Shown: positions 1 through 8,793 of the stretch, piece after piece
Position numbering within the stretch: position 1 is the stretch's first letter
How the letters are laid out: each line of letters opens with the position of its first letter
Assembly (NCBI RefSeq): GCF_012035195.1
Contig: NZ_JAAVJH010000003.1
Location: forward strand, 1-64,000
Length of the DNA: 64,000 nt
From: Sphingomonas corticis
Lineage (GTDB): Bacteria; Pseudomonadota; Alphaproteobacteria; Sphingomonadales; Sphingomonadaceae
Reading direction: 5' to 3'
Notes under the pieces: model-generated
Told to the model about the DNA's origin: nothing
Databases searched by the model: none
The model's input: the letters and a program-made list of their open reading frames with translations, nothing else
Translations under genes and position numbers: made by a program

Positions 1-127
1 GTCGGGCTACGCCCGCCCTACGCCGCAACCAGCGCGAACGGTGCGACCCCCATACCCGTCACGCTGCTTGACGAAGGGGGTCCCTTTTGCACGCCGATAG
101 GGGGTCCTTTTTGGACGCCGATTGACA
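1..127. mobile_element. Right end of an IS21-like insertion sequence (partial)
   Basis: Two direct repeats lie next to each other at 76-98 and 100-122. Each has the form GGGGGTCC, a T-rich run, then GACGCCGAT or CACGCCGAT. They are followed by TTGACA ending at 127. IS21-family elements carry multiple repeated transposase-binding sites at each end and terminate in CA, so this fits the terminus of such an element whose istA/istB genes lie to the left, outside the window. No transposase is visible here. The family assignment comes from the terminal pattern alone. The boundary at 127 coincides with the point where acyltransferase coding sequence begins. Confidence 0.6.
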
Positions 128-409
128 ATGACGTTCCTGGTCGTCCGCCCGAACAGGATCACCCGCGCGCTCGTCTACCTGGGCGACGCGTCGTACAGCA
201 TCTACGTCTCGCACATCGTCTTCTCGGTGTCGGCCTGGCAGGTGGAGAGAAGGCTGCCGCTGCCTACCGACGCGGTCGGCGTGTTGCTCACCGCCATGGC
301 GATCGTCGTCGGCTGCCTGTCGTACAGCCTGTTCGAACGGCAAGTGACCGACCGCCTCAAGGCTGCACGACGGACGCGCCGCACCGAACCGCAGGCGGTC
401 AGCCCGTGA
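128..409 (+). pseudogene. C-terminal fragment of an acyltransferase-3 family membrane protein
   Basis: About 93 codons remain. The fragment shows the pattern of the last membrane segments of OafA/YrhL-type acyltransferases: LVYLGDASYSIYVSHIVFS, then a hydrophobic segment around VGVLLTAMAIVVGCL, then YSLFERQVTDRL. These integral membrane enzymes transfer acyl groups to cell-surface glycans and are normally 350-400 residues long, so about three quarters of the gene is missing. The coding frame begins directly at the IS21-like terminus, which suggests that insertion or an associated deletion removed the 5' part. The ATG at 128 is simply the first in the frame and is not expected to start a functional protein. 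Confidence 0.7.
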
Positions 410-472
410 CCCGACGCGAGCGTCGCCACGGGCAGGCGCCTCGCGGGACCGGAACGATGTTCGGGAAAGGCT

Positions 473-558
473 TGGTGGAAGGGGCTGGATTCGAACCAGC
501 GTACACTTGCGTGGGCAGATTTACAGTCTGCTGCCTTTAACCACTCGGCCACCCTTCC
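473..558 (-). tRNA. tRNA-Tyr (anticodon GTA)
   Basis: Read on the minus strand, the sequence begins GGAAGGGTGGCCGAGTGG, has the anticodon loop CTGTAAA (GTA, tyrosine), a T-loop GGTTCGAATCC, and an acceptor stem CCCTTCC followed by ACCA. The 5' and 3' acceptor strands pair over seven bases. The 86-nt length, with a long variable arm, is typical of a bacterial class II tRNA-Tyr with encoded CCA. tRNA genes are common integration sites, and this one lies close to the IS end and the truncated gene. Confidence 0.97.
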
Positions 559-688
559 ACGGGCGTCGCTTCGAAAAGCGAGGGCGCCCCATGCCGCCTC
601 GATCCCCCCCTGTCAACGCACCTGTTGCACGGTTGCCGCGCGGGCGGCCCCGGCCTAACGCGTGCGGCATGACCGAGGGATCGAGATA

Positions 689-1435
689 ATGGCGCGTCGC
701 GGACACCGGCCGAGCCAGGCGACGGGGCAGCGGCCGCGGCTGTGGGGGCGGCATCCGGTGACGGCGGCGCTCGCCAATCCGAACCGCGTCGTGCGCAAGC
801 TGTGGGCGACGCGCGAGGCGCTGGCGTCGCTGGACCTGCCGTCCACGCTCACCGTCGTCCATGCCGAGGCGCCGGACCTCGGCCGCCTGGTGCCCGCCGA
901 CGCGCCGCACCAGGGGCTGGTGGCGGAGGTCGATCCGCTCGACGACGTGTGGCTGGGCGACCTGCTGGCGAGCGAGGACGCCGGGCGCCGCCCGCTGGTC
1001 GTGCTGGACCAGGTGACCGATCCGCACAACGTCGGTGCGATCCTGCGCTCCGCCGCCGCGTTCGACGCGCTCGGCATCGTCACGCAGGATCGCCACGCCC
1101 CGCCCGAATCGGGCGCGCTGGCGCGGGCCGCATCGGGCGCGCTGGAGACGGTGCCCTGGGTGCGCGTCGTCAACCTGGCGCGCGCGCTGGAGGAGATCGC
1201 GGGCGCGGGCTACTGGCGGATCGGCCTCACCGGCCACGCGCGCGGCACGCTGGCCGACGCGCTCGGGCCGGAAAAGATCGCGATCGTGCTGGGCGCGGAG
1301 GGCGAGGGGATGCGCCAGAACACCGAGGCGCATTGCGATGACCTTGCCCGGCTGCCCATCTCCGGCCAGGTGGAGAGCCTGAACGTGTCGAACGCCGCCG
1401 CGATCGCGCTCTACGCGGTGGCCGCGCGGGGGTGA
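689..1435 (+). CDS. rlmB: TrmH-family 23S rRNA (guanosine-2'-O-)-methyltransferase, RlmB-like
   Basis: A SpoU/TrmH-class SAM-dependent 2'-O-ribose methyltransferase of 248 aa, the usual length. The N-terminal substrate-binding part contains LWGRHPVTAAL. The three SPOUT motifs follow: LDQVTDPHNVGAILRSA, then VLGAEGEGM, then VESLNVSNAAAIALY, which form the trefoil-knot cofactor site. RlmB methylates G2251 in the peptidyl-transferase region of 23S rRNA; the exact target base is inferred from family. The ATG at 689 is preferred over an in-frame upstream ATG at 662 because GAGGGA precedes it at good spacing. It diverges from the adjacent tRNA-Tyr. Confidence 0.88.
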   Translation: MARRGHRPSQATGQRPRLWGRHPVTAALANPNRVVRKLWATREALASLDLPSTLTVVHAEAPDLGRLVPADAPHQGLVAEVDPLDDVWLGDLLASEDAGRRPLVVLDQVTDPHNVGAILRSAAAFDALGIVTQDRHAPPESGALARAASGALETVPWVRVVNLARALEEIAGAGYWRIGLTGHARGTLADALGPEKIAIVLGAEGEGMRQNTEAHCDDLARLPISGQVESLNVSNAAAIALYAVAARG

Positions 1436-1448
1436 TCCCCCGCGCGCG

Positions 1449-1769
1449 TCAATCCTCCTCCGCCACCGTCACCGTCAGTCCGTCGAGCGCGTCCTCGAAC
1501 GGGATCTGGCACGACAGGCGCGAGTTGGCGTCGCGCGTCGCGCTCGAATCGAGCAGGTCGTTCTCGTCCTCGCTCATCGGCGGCAGCCGGTCGGCGAAGG
1601 CCGGGTCGACGTGGACGTGGCAGGTCGCGCAGGAGCAGCAGCCGCCGCACAGCGCCAGCACCTCGTCGATGCCGGCGTCGCGGATCACCTCCATCACGGA
1701 GAGGCCGGCGCTGCCGTCGATCTCGCGTTCTTCCCCTTCGCGCGTCACGACGATAAGCTTCGGCATCAT
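1449..1769 (-). CDS. 2Fe-2S ferredoxin (adrenodoxin type)
   Basis: A 106-aa soluble ferredoxin with a single plant/adrenodoxin-type 2Fe-2S domain. The cluster ligands are Cys41, Cys47 and Cys50 in [10 protein letters not shown] and a distal Cys87 in LSCQIP, the spacing of [2Fe-2S] ferredoxins that donate electrons to P450s, dioxygenases or Fe-S assembly. The partner is not identifiable from the neighbours: alkA is divergent and rlmB convergent. An ATGATG start allows initiation at 1769 or 1766. The sequence is complete with no missing ligand. Confidence 0.9.
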   Translation of the reverse strand: MMPKLIVVTREGEEREIDGSAGLSVMEVIRDAGIDEVLALCGGCCSCATCHVHVDPAFADRLPPMSEDENDLLDSSATRDANSRLSCQIPFEDALDGLTVTVAEED

Positions 1770-1820
1770 GGCATCCTCATTGTGTCGGCCACTCCATGCC
1801 GCCGGATCGCAGGCCCCGCA

Positions 1821-2447
1821 ATGGGATTGAGCGAGGGCGACCTGCGCGCCGGGCTGGACGCGCTGGCGACGATCGAGCCCGCGTTCGGCGCGGCGCTGGC
1901 GCGCGTCGGCTATCCCGCGCCGCGCATCCGCCCGCGCGGCTATGCCACGCTGCTGCGCACCATCCTGGGCCAGCAGGTGAGCGTGAAGGCGGCGGACGCG
2001 GTGTGGCGCAAGCTGGCGGAGCGGCAGGGCGATCCCGCCGATCCGGCGACCATCGTATCGGCGACCGACGAGGACCTGCGCGCCTGCGGCTTTTCGCGCC
2101 AGAAGGCCGCCTACGCGCGCCACCTGGCGGACGAGGTGACGAGCGGCCGGCTCGACCTCGCCAACCTCGCCGCCGACGACGAGGAAGCGATCGCGCAGCT
2201 GGTGCGGATCAAGGGCATCGGCCGCTGGTCGGCGGAGGTGTACCTGCTGTTCGCCGAGGGGCGGGCGGATATCTGGCCGGCGGGCGACCTCGCCGTGCAG
2301 ATCGAGGTCGGCCGCATCCTCGGCCACGCCGCGCGCCCCGGCGAGCGGCAGGTGCGCGAATTGGCGGAGGCGTGGCGCCCCCACCGCGGCGCGGCGGCGA
2401 TCTTCACGTGGCACCATTATGGCGCGACGGGGGATGCGCCGCTTTGA
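1821..2447 (+). CDS. DNA-3-methyladenine glycosylase II (AlkA-like, HhH-GPD)
   Basis: Base-excision repair glycosylase of 208 aa from the HhH-GPD superfamily, removing alkylated purines such as 3-methyladenine. The helix-hairpin-helix is [13 protein letters not shown] around residues 127-140, and the catalytic Asp156 lies in WPAGDLAVQ. The TILGQQVS segment near residue 50 is also typical. The E. coli-type N-terminal extension is absent, so this is the short AlkA form common in alphaproteobacteria. Start taken at the ATG at 1821; the longer frame upstream lacks family similarity. Confidence 0.88.
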   Translation: MGLSEGDLRAGLDALATIEPAFGAALARVGYPAPRIRPRGYATLLRTILGQQVSVKAADAVWRKLAERQGDPADPATIVSATDEDLRACGFSRQKAAYARHLADEVTSGRLDLANLAADDEEAIAQLVRIKGIGRWSAEVYLLFAEGRADIWPAGDLAVQIEVGRILGHAARPGERQVRELAEAWRPHRGAAAIFTWHHYGATGDAPL

Positions 2448-2484
2448 TGGAAGCGTCCGGTTGTGGGTGGAAAACGGAAGTTGC

Positions 2485-2895
2485 TTAAGGCACGAACCCG
2501 CCGACGATGCGCTGCACACGAGCCCACAGCTCGTCCGACATTCCGTTCTGCCAGACACATGCTAAGGTCCAGAAGAAGCGGCGGTCTGCTCGTGCCTCGA
2601 CCTCGACATCAGCGATCACTCGGTCACCATTTTCGCCAAGCAGCGTTTCAAGCGGCCCAGCGCCCAGCATGCCGAGGACTTGCTTAGCGCCGGTCTGACC
2701 TTCCGTGAACAGGTCCGACTCTGCATACCTGCTCACAACATCCTTAATCACGCTGAAGGCGAGTTCCGGCTCATCGTAGGCAAGTTCATCTAACCGGAAG
2801 CCCTTCTCAAAGACATCCTCCGGTGCGTCATCAGAGCTCTTATAGCACTGCAACGCAATCCAATCGTCACCATGTTCTTTCACTGAAAGCTGCAT
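2485..2895 (-). CDS. DUF6869-like protein of unknown function
   Basis: A 136-aa soluble protein matching the recognisable DUF6869 pattern: a mid-protein [14 protein letters not shown] helix, [18 protein letters not shown], a VEVEARAD segment, and a C-terminal [15 protein letters not shown] motif. No catalytic residues are evident and no function is known to me. Its base composition is visibly lower in GC than its neighbours, and it lies alone between alkA and a hydrolase gene, which suggests recent acquisition. DUF6869 proteins often occur as orphan genes in accessory regions. The ATG at 2895 gives the family-like length. Confidence 0.65.
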   Translation of the reverse strand: MQLSVKEHGDDWIALQCYKSSDDAPEDVFEKGFRLDELAYDEPELAFSVIKDVVSRYAESDLFTEGQTGAKQVLGMLGAGPLETLLGENGDRVIADVEVEARADRRFFWTLACVWQNGMSDELWARVQRIVGGFVP

Positions 2896-3146
2896 CGGCG
2901 ACACGGTGCCAGCGACCCCTGATGTCCGCAAGTGGGCGATAGCGGACGCGGCGCCGGTGGGAGCGGCGGTGTCGTGTTCCGGTGGTGAGCGGACGCCCGG
3001 CGTACTGGAAGGCCGGCGGGGAAGCGGGCATGGCGGTCGCGCGCGAACGGAACGACCATGCCGACCGGCCGCGACCTGATCGCCGAAGTTGACCACGATC
3101 AAGATCCGTCGCACACCGTCGACGGGCAATTGCATCGGGGGCGATC
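2896..3146. other. Intergenic spacer between divergent genes
   Basis: No gene is supported. It should contain the promoters of the divergent DUF6869-like gene and the hydrolase gene. GTCCGC and GCGGAC form a short dyad near 2929-2951, but no operator family is recognisable. Confidence 0.4.
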
Positions 3147-4091
3147 GTGCGGCTGTCGCGGCGCGTGAAGGTGGCGGGCGGCGTGGTCCTGGCTGCGCTC
3201 GTGCTTGCCGGAAGCTGGATCGGCTATCGCATCCTGACGCACGGACCGCCCGCGCTGATCTACGCGCGGGTCGGTCCGCCCGCCGCTCGCCTGCGCTATG
3301 GGCCGGGCACCGCGCAGACGATCGACCTCCGCGTGCCGACGGGGGCGGGCCCCTTTCCGGTGGTCGTGCTGATCCATGGTGGCTGCTGGACCACCGAATA
3401 CGGCAGCCCGGCCTACATGGCACCGCTGGCGGACGCATTGCTCCGGCACGGCGTTGCCAGCGCCAACATCGGCTATCGGCGAGTGGGCGAGGCGGGCGGC
3501 GGATGGCCGGGCACATTTCGCGACGTGGGGGCGGCGGTGGACGCGATCCGGATGGTCGGACCGCGCTATCGCCTCGATCCGACGCGCGTCGTCGTGGCGG
3601 GCCATTCCGCCGGTGCCCCGCTGGCGCTATGGAGCGCGACGCGCGCCCGGCTCCCGGCAACGAGCGATGTCTACGCCGACCGCCCCCTGATCCCGCGCGC
3701 CGTCGTCGCGATCGACGGACCGGGGGCATTGGGCCGCTTCATCGGCCAGGACGCGGACATTTGCGGCGACCCGGCGATCGTGCCGCTGATGGGCGGCACG
3801 CCGACGCAATTTCCGCGGCGTTACGCCGACGTCACGCCGCAGGACCGCTTGCCGCTCGGCGTGCCGCAATTCCTGATCCAGGGCGGCATGGACCATCCGG
3901 ACGACGCGTACGTCGTGGCTGCCCGCGCGTCCGGCGATCCCGTCCGCTTCGTGCGGCCGCCGGGGCGCGTGACGCACTTCGACGTGCTGATGCCGTGGCA
4001 GCAGCAGGGAAAGCCCACGCTCGATGCGTTGCTGAGCGCCGCAGCCGTGACAGTCGGGGCAAGAACGCCATCTGCGATCCCGGCTCGATGA
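3147..4091 (+). CDS. Membrane-anchored alpha/beta hydrolase (carboxylesterase type)
   Basis: A 314-aa alpha/beta-hydrolase with an N-terminal hydrophobic segment (about residues 9-28) that likely acts as a signal anchor facing the periplasm. The oxyanion-hole motif VVLIHGGCW is followed by the nucleophile elbow GHSAG with Ser154. A late acidic residue (GGMDHPDD) and a His in VTHFD complete a plausible triad. This is the pattern of the BD-FAE/esterase-lipase group; the substrate is unknown. A GTG start at 3147 is preceded by GGGGG. The gene stands alone. Confidence 0.75.
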   Translation: MRLSRRVKVAGGVVLAALVLAGSWIGYRILTHGPPALIYARVGPPAARLRYGPGTAQTIDLRVPTGAGPFPVVVLIHGGCWTTEYGSPAYMAPLADALLRHGVASANIGYRRVGEAGGGWPGTFRDVGAAVDAIRMVGPRYRLDPTRVVVAGHSAGAPLALWSATRARLPATSDVYADRPLIPRAVVAIDGPGALGRFIGQDADICGDPAIVPLMGGTPTQFPRRYADVTPQDRLPLGVPQFLIQGGMDHPDDAYVVAARASGDPVRFVRPPGRVTHFDVLMPWQQQGKPTLDALLSAAAVTVGARTPSAIPAR

Positions 4092-4186
4092 ACGTCGGTC
4101 GCGACCGACGCGGCGGTGCCGGACGTCCGCAAGCGGGCGGCGCCCCCCGTTTCACCGCTTCCACACCACCCGCAGGATGACCGGAG

Positions 4187-4621
4187 ATGAAGACGCCACT
4201 CGCCACCGGTGCCGGTCTCGCCCTTCTCCTGATCGCGGCAACCGCAGCGGCGCAGGCCAGTCCCTGGTTCGGCACCTGGTCGCTGCGGCCGAAGGATGCG
4301 GGCGGGAAGCCGGAGACGCTGGTATACAGCGACGCGGGCGGCGGCGCGATGCGGATGGAGTCGGTCGAGCAGCGTAGCGTCATCGTCACCCGCTTCGACG
4401 GCATACCGGCGGCGGATGTCGGCGCCGGCGCCGCGAAGGGGAACGCGCTCGCCGTCAAGGCGATCTCGCCGACCGTCTACGACTGGACCTTCTTCACCGG
4501 CGGAAAGCCGTTCGTGCAGGGGCGCAACACGCTCGCGCCCGACCGGAACTCGTTCAGCGAGGTGAGCTGGCTCGTCGGCAAGCCGGGCGACATCGTTACG
4601 CTGGTCTACGAGCGGCGGTGA
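4187..4621 (+). CDS. Secreted hypothetical protein
   Basis: A 144-aa protein with a clear Sec signal peptide: MKTPLATGAGLALLLIA, then an AAAQA cleavage region near residue 24. The mature part starts SPWFGTWSLRPKD and is rich in short beta-strand-like segments, resembling small periplasmic proteins with a GTW-L repeat start that are common in Sphingomonas and Caulobacter. No catalytic motif or cysteine pair is visible. The function is unknown. The ATG at 4187 is preceded by GGAG. Confidence 0.6.
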   Translation: MKTPLATGAGLALLLIAATAAAQASPWFGTWSLRPKDAGGKPETLVYSDAGGGAMRMESVEQRSVIVTRFDGIPAADVGAGAAKGNALAVKAISPTVYDWTFFTGGKPFVQGRNTLAPDRNSFSEVSWLVGKPGDIVTLVYERR

Positions 4622-4803
4622 GGCTGTCGAGCGCCTTCATGTGACGGCGCGATGCCACGCCGCCCGCCTTACGTGCGGCGCCCCGCGCAACGCCTTGAGG
4701 TTGAAGCCTTCGCACCCCGCTTCTATACGCCGCCCGTCGCCGCTGCGCGGGGTGCGGTGTCGTTCGGCGGCGCAGAGGGCAGGGTCGATGGTCGGATGTT
4801 GAC

Positions 4804-5868
4804 GTGCTGATCCTGATGCTCTCCGCGCTGATCGCCGCCCCGGCTCCGGTCGCCGCCCCTCCTGCCGTCCGCCGCGCCCGCGCCGCCGCCCCGTTGCGCC
4901 GTCGCAAGGCGCGCCGCCCGATCTATCCCCGCCTGGAGGAGGTGGACACCGTCGTCGTGGAGGAGGACGCGCCCGATCCCGCGCCGCTCGACTGGGGCGA
5001 GCTGGTCGCGCTGCTGCCCGTGGTGCGCCCGCCCGAGATCCCGGCGGAGATCCGCGCCATGCTGGACGCCGCGATGCAGGACGGCGACGAGCGCGGCGTC
5101 GACACGATCGTCAAATACGCCCGTGTCGGCGATCCCATCTCCGCCGACCTCGTGCTGCGCCGCGCGACCGAGTGGCGCGACGCGCGCGCGCGGGCGCGCG
5201 ACCAGAAGGTGCGCTCGGCGGGCATGTTCCAGCTCTGGCGCGGCCGGGTGGAGGCGGGCGGCTTCGTCTCGTCGGGCAATTCCAACGTCACGGGCCTCAG
5301 CGGCACGGCGGACCTGACGCGCGAGGGGCTGCGCTGGCGCCACCGCGTGCTGGCGCAGGCCGACCTGCAGCGCACCGACGGCATCACCAGCCGGGAGCGC
5401 TACGTCCTGGGCTACCAGCCCAATTACAAGATCAACGACCGCGGCTACATCTACGGCAACGCGCAGTTCGAGGCGGATCGCTTCCTCGGCTACGACCAGC
5501 GCTACAGCGCGTCGGCGGGCGCGGGCTACGGCGTGCTGCGGCGTGCCGGCCTGACGCTCGACCTGGAGGTCGGCCCGGCGTTCCGACAGACCGACTTCAC
5601 CGACGGCACGATGCAGAGCAGCCTCGCCGCGCGCGGCAGCGTCGACCTGGACTGGACGCTGGTGAGCGGCCTCGTCTTCACGCAGGACGCCTCGGCCTAT
5701 CTCGAGCGGTTCAACAGCACGGTGCGCAGCGTCAGCGGCATCGAGGCGAAGCTGATCGGCCCGCTGTCCGCAAAATTGTCGTACACGCTGCAATATGAGA
5801 GTCAGCCGCCGGAAGGGCGCCTCTCCACCGATTCGATCACCCGCGCGTCGCTGGTCTACAGCTTCTGA
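4804..5868 (+). CDS. DUF481 (YdiY-type) outer-membrane beta-barrel protein
   Basis: A 354-aa protein with an N-terminal signal sequence and an Ala/Arg/Pro-rich linker. An acidic helical stretch is followed by a C-terminal region of alternating hydrophobic and polar strands ending in aromatic ASLVYSF, typical of an outer-membrane barrel. Family features include SSGNSNVTGLSG and GYQPNYKINDRGYIYGNAQFE. DUF481/YdiY proteins are salt- or stress-induced outer-membrane proteins of unclear role. The GTG at 4804 is used; an in-frame ATG at 4816 would also keep the signal peptide. Confidence 0.78.
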   Translation: MLILMLSALIAAPAPVAAPPAVRRARAAAPLRRRKARRPIYPRLEEVDTVVVEEDAPDPAPLDWGELVALLPVVRPPEIPAEIRAMLDAAMQDGDERGVDTIVKYARVGDPISADLVLRRATEWRDARARARDQKVRSAGMFQLWRGRVEAGGFVSSGNSNVTGLSGTADLTREGLRWRHRVLAQADLQRTDGITSRERYVLGYQPNYKINDRGYIYGNAQFEADRFLGYDQRYSASAGAGYGVLRRAGLTLDLEVGPAFRQTDFTDGTMQSSLAARGSVDLDWTLVSGLVFTQDASAYLERFNSTVRSVSGIEAKLIGPLSAKLSYTLQYESQPPEGRLSTDSITRASLVYSF

Positions 5869-5891
5869 GGACCGGCTCGCCATCAGGTGAT

Positions 5892-6007
5892 CCGTTCGTC
5901 CCGCCGAGCCGCTGAGCGAAGCGAAGTGGCGTCTCGAAGGACAGGTGTGTCCCATCTCCTTCGAGACGGGCTTTCGCCTGCGCTCGATCCCTCCTCGGGA
6001 CGAACGG
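5892..6007. repeat. REP family A palindromic doublet
   Basis: Nested inverted repeats: CCGTTCGTCCC (5892-5902) pairs with GGGACGAACGG (5997-6007), and CGTCTCGAAGG (5930-5940) pairs with CCTTCGAGACG (5958-5968). The AGCGAAG core also appears at 12025-12123, 18261-18331 and 59119-59182. It lies between two convergent genes and could also act as a terminator. Confidence 0.75.
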
Positions 6008-6042
6008 AGGCGGGCGACCCGACGCCGCTCCGGAGTCCGCCC

Positions 6043-6486
6043 TTACCCCACCCGCTTCAGCGTGGCGGAGAAGGCGAACACCGCGCGGTCCTCCTGCTCC
6101 ATCGTGCCGCGCACGAAGATGAGGCTGCGGCCCTGGCGCAGCACCTCGCCGCGCGCGGTCAGCAGCGTGCCCGGATGCGCGGCCGCGAGGAACTCGGCAT
6201 TGAACGTCACCGTCACGCCGTGGACGCCCTGTTCGGCGCCGCCGGCGATGGCGAACAGCGCGAAGTCCGCGAAGCTCATCAGCGCGCCGCCGTGGATCGC
6301 GCCCGATCCGTTGCGGTGGTGCGCCTGCGGCAGGAAGCCGCACAGCACGCCGCGCTCGTCGCGCCGCGCGTAGAACGGGCCCACGTGATCCTCGTAGGGA
6401 TCGCCGGGCATCCACGTGGACCAGCCCGCCCACTCGCCCGTCTCGACCGCGACGAAGTGCGCGCCGGGCGCCGCATTCTCGGTCAT
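6043..6486 (-). CDS. PaaI-family hotdog thioesterase
   Basis: A 147-aa acyl-CoA thioesterase of the PaaI/4HBT hotdog fold. The diagnostic GAIHGGALMSFAD segment (His65, Gly66, Gly67) forms the start of the central helix that binds CoA thioesters. Substrate is unknown; the family hydrolyses aryl- or acyl-CoA intermediates. It lies 13 nt downstream of the ABC-F gene on the same strand and is probably cotranscribed. The ATG at 6486 is chosen; upstream in-frame starts would run into the ABC-F gene. Confidence 0.85.
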   Translation of the reverse strand: MTENAAPGAHFVAVETGEWAGWSTWMPGDPYEDHVGPFYARRDERGVLCGFLPQAHHRNGSGAIHGGALMSFADFALFAIAGGAEQGVHGVTVTFNAEFLAAAHPGTLLTARGEVLRQGRSLIFVRGTMEQEDRAVFAFSATLKRVG

Positions 6487-6499
6487 GCCGCTGCTGTCC

Positions 6500-8284
6500 T
6501 CACGCCATCGCCTCCACCTGCTCCGCCAGCTCCAGCCAGCGCAGTTCCGCCGCATCCTTCTCCGCGCGCTGCGCGGCGATCCCCTGCGACAGGCGGTCGA
6601 ACCCGGCGGGATCGCGCGCGTAGAGCGCGGGGTCGGCCAGCGCCGCCTCGTCGCGCGCGATGGCGGCGTCCAGCGCCTCGATCCGCGCGGGCAGCAGGTC
6701 GTAGTCGCGCTGGTCCTTGTAGCTCAGCTTCGCGCGCACCGGCTTGGCGGGCGCGGGGGCAGGGGCCTCCTTCGCCGCCGCCGCCTTGCGCGGCTCGGCG
6801 CGCGGCCGGCGCCGGCGCTCCCAATCCTCGTAGCCGCCGGCGACCACGTCCACCTGCCCGCTGCCGTCCAGCCCCAGCGTGACGGTGACGGTGCGGTCGA
6901 GGAAGTCGCGGTCGTGGCTGACGATCAGGACGGTGCCCTCGTAATCGGCGATCACCTCCTGCAACAGGTCCAGCGTCTCCAGGTCGAGGTCGTTGGTCGG
7001 CTCGTCCAGCACCAGGAAGTTCGACGGCCGCGCGAACTCGCGCGCCAGCAGCAGCCGGGACCGCTCGCCGCCCGACAGCGTGCCCACCTTCGCCTCCACG
7101 AGGTGCGGATCGAACAGGAAGTCCTTCAGATAGCCGTGGATGTGCTTGCGCGTGCCCAGCACGTCGATCCACTCGCCGCCGTCGGCCAGCACCTCGCGCA
7201 CCGTCTTGTCCGGTGCCATCAGGCGGCGCTGCTGGTCGATGACGATGCCGTCCAGCGTGCGGGCGCGCTTCACGCTGCCGCTGTCGGGCTCCAGCTCGCC
7301 GGTCAGCAGCCGCAGCAGCGTCGTCTTGCCCGCGCCGTTGGCACCGACCACGCCGATCCGGTCGCCGCGCGCCACGCGGAAGGTCAGGTCCCTGATGACG
7401 GGGCGGTCGCCCCAGGATTTGGTGACGTGCTCGGCGTCGATCACCACCTTGGTCTTGCTGTCGTCGCTCGCCATCGCCAGCGCGGCGGTGCCCTGCGGCC
7501 CGATCATCGCGGCGCGGGTAGCGCGCATCTCCTTCAGCTTGGCGAGCCGGCCCTGGTTGCGCCGCCGCCGCCCGGTGACTCCGCGCTGCAGCCAATGCTC
7601 CTCGATCTTCAGCTTGGCGTCCAGCCGCTGCGCATTGCGCTCCTCTTCCGCGTGCACCGCGTCGGTCCACGCCTCGAATCCGCCGAAGCCCACCTCGTTG
7701 CGGCGCAGCTGGCCGCGATCGAGCCACAGCGTCTGCTTCGTCAGTCGGGTGAGGAAGGTGCGGTCGTGGCTGATGACGACGAAGGCGCCGCGGAACCGGC
7801 CCAGCCACTCCTCCAGCCACTCGATCGCGGTGATGTCGAGATGGTTGGTCGGCTCGTCCAGCAGCAGCACGTCGGGATCGAGCGCCAGTGCGCGCACGAT
7901 CGCGGCGCGCCGCCGCTCGCCCCCGCTGGCGGTCGCCGCCTCGCGGGTCAGGTCGATGCCGAGCTGCCCGGCGATCGCGTCCGCCTCGTACCGCTCGGGC
8001 GCGCGCGCGCCGGACAGGACGTAGTCGGCCAGCGTCGCGCAGCCCGTCAGGTCGGGTTCCTGCTCCAGCATCACCACATTGGTGCCCGGAACCAGGGTGC
8101 GTCGCCCCTCGTCCGCCTCGATCGCCCCCGCGATCAGCCGCAGCAGCGTCGACTTGCCCGCGCCGTTGCGCCCGATCAGCGCCAGCCGGTCGCGCGCGCC
8201 GATGTAGAGGTCGAGATGTCGGAAGAGCCAGCCGGAGCCCTGGACGAGGCCCAGGTCTTCGTAGGCGAGGATGGGAGCGGCCAT
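6500..8284 (-). CDS. ABC-F family ATP-binding protein
   Basis: A 594-aa soluble duplicated ATPase without membrane domains. The first nucleotide-binding domain has Walker A GRNGAGKST at 38-46, signature SGGERRR and Walker B LLLDEPTNHLD. The second has GANGAGKTT near 313, signature SGGERSR and LVLDEPTNDLD. A charged linker lies between them (EEHWLQRGVTGRRRRNQGR). The C-terminal Ala/Lys-rich and coiled-coil region resembles Uup-type ABC-F proteins. ABC-F proteins act at the ribosome, or in the case of Uup in DNA/ribosome quality control. The ATG at 8284 places the start directly before the conserved first strand. Confidence 0.88.
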   Translation of the reverse strand: MAAPILAYEDLGLVQGSGWLFRHLDLYIGARDRLALIGRNGAGKSTLLRLIAGAIEADEGRRTLVPGTNVVMLEQEPDLTGCATLADYVLSGARAPERYEADAIAGQLGIDLTREAATASGGERRRAAIVRALALDPDVLLLDEPTNHLDITAIEWLEEWLGRFRGAFVVISHDRTFLTRLTKQTLWLDRGQLRRNEVGFGGFEAWTDAVHAEEERNAQRLDAKLKIEEHWLQRGVTGRRRRNQGRLAKLKEMRATRAAMIGPQGTAALAMASDDSKTKVVIDAEHVTKSWGDRPVIRDLTFRVARGDRIGVVGANGAGKTTLLRLLTGELEPDSGSVKRARTLDGIVIDQQRRLMAPDKTVREVLADGGEWIDVLGTRKHIHGYLKDFLFDPHLVEAKVGTLSGGERSRLLLAREFARPSNFLVLDEPTNDLDLETLDLLQEVIADYEGTVLIVSHDRDFLDRTVTVTLGLDGSGQVDVVAGGYEDWERRRRPRAEPRKAAAAKEAPAPAPAKPVRAKLSYKDQRDYDLLPARIEALDAAIARDEAALADPALYARDPAGFDRLSQGIAAQRAEKDAAELRWLELAEQVEAMA

Positions 8285-8393
8285 GACGGGGGCAGCTAGG
8301 ACGTCGCGCGCCCGCTCGCAACCGCGGCGGACCAGGACCGTTGGCGGGGGCGCCACATTCATTCGCTATTCAACGCGTCGTCCCTATGGTCTT

Positions 8394-8693
8394 ATGGTGA
8401 GATTGCCCCTGCTGCTTCCCCTCCTCGCCGTGCTGGCCGCCGCCGCGCCGCTTCCCGGCGACCAGGATCGCGAGAGCGTGCAGGCGTGGCGCGCGACCCG
8501 GCAAGGCCGCGTGCTGCCGCTGAAGGAGATCGAGCGGCGCGTGGTGCCCATGATGAAGGGGGCGCAGTACATCGGCTTCGACCTGGAGCTGCCCAGCGGC
8601 GTCTACACGCTGAAGTTCCTGAAGAACGGCAACGTGATCTGGGTGGACGTGGATGGCCGCTCGGGCAAGATCCTCGGGCAGACGGGGCGCTGA
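8394..8693 (+). CDS. Secreted PepSY-domain protein
   Basis: A 99-aa protein with a short signal peptide (residues 1-20) and a C-terminal PepSY-like module: LPLKEIERRVVPM, then YIGFDLELPSGVYTLKFL, then VIWVDVDGRSGKIL. PepSY modules are thought to bind or inhibit periplasmic proteins. The gene lies 100 bp upstream of a response regulator in the same orientation. PepSY genes next to OmpR-type two-component systems are a common arrangement in proteobacteria, so it may be part of, or regulated by, that system. Confidence 0.8.
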   Translation: MVRLPLLLPLLAVLAAAAPLPGDQDRESVQAWRATRQGRVLPLKEIERRVVPMMKGAQYIGFDLELPSGVYTLKFLKNGNVIWVDVDGRSGKILGQTGR

Positions 8694-8793
8694 TTGTCCG
8701 CGTTCAGCCCCGCGACAGTCGCATTTCCATAGCGGCCGGCTTTCGTGCTAGCGCGCGATCCGGCCGTTTTTTCTTGCAGGAGCTCCACCACCG

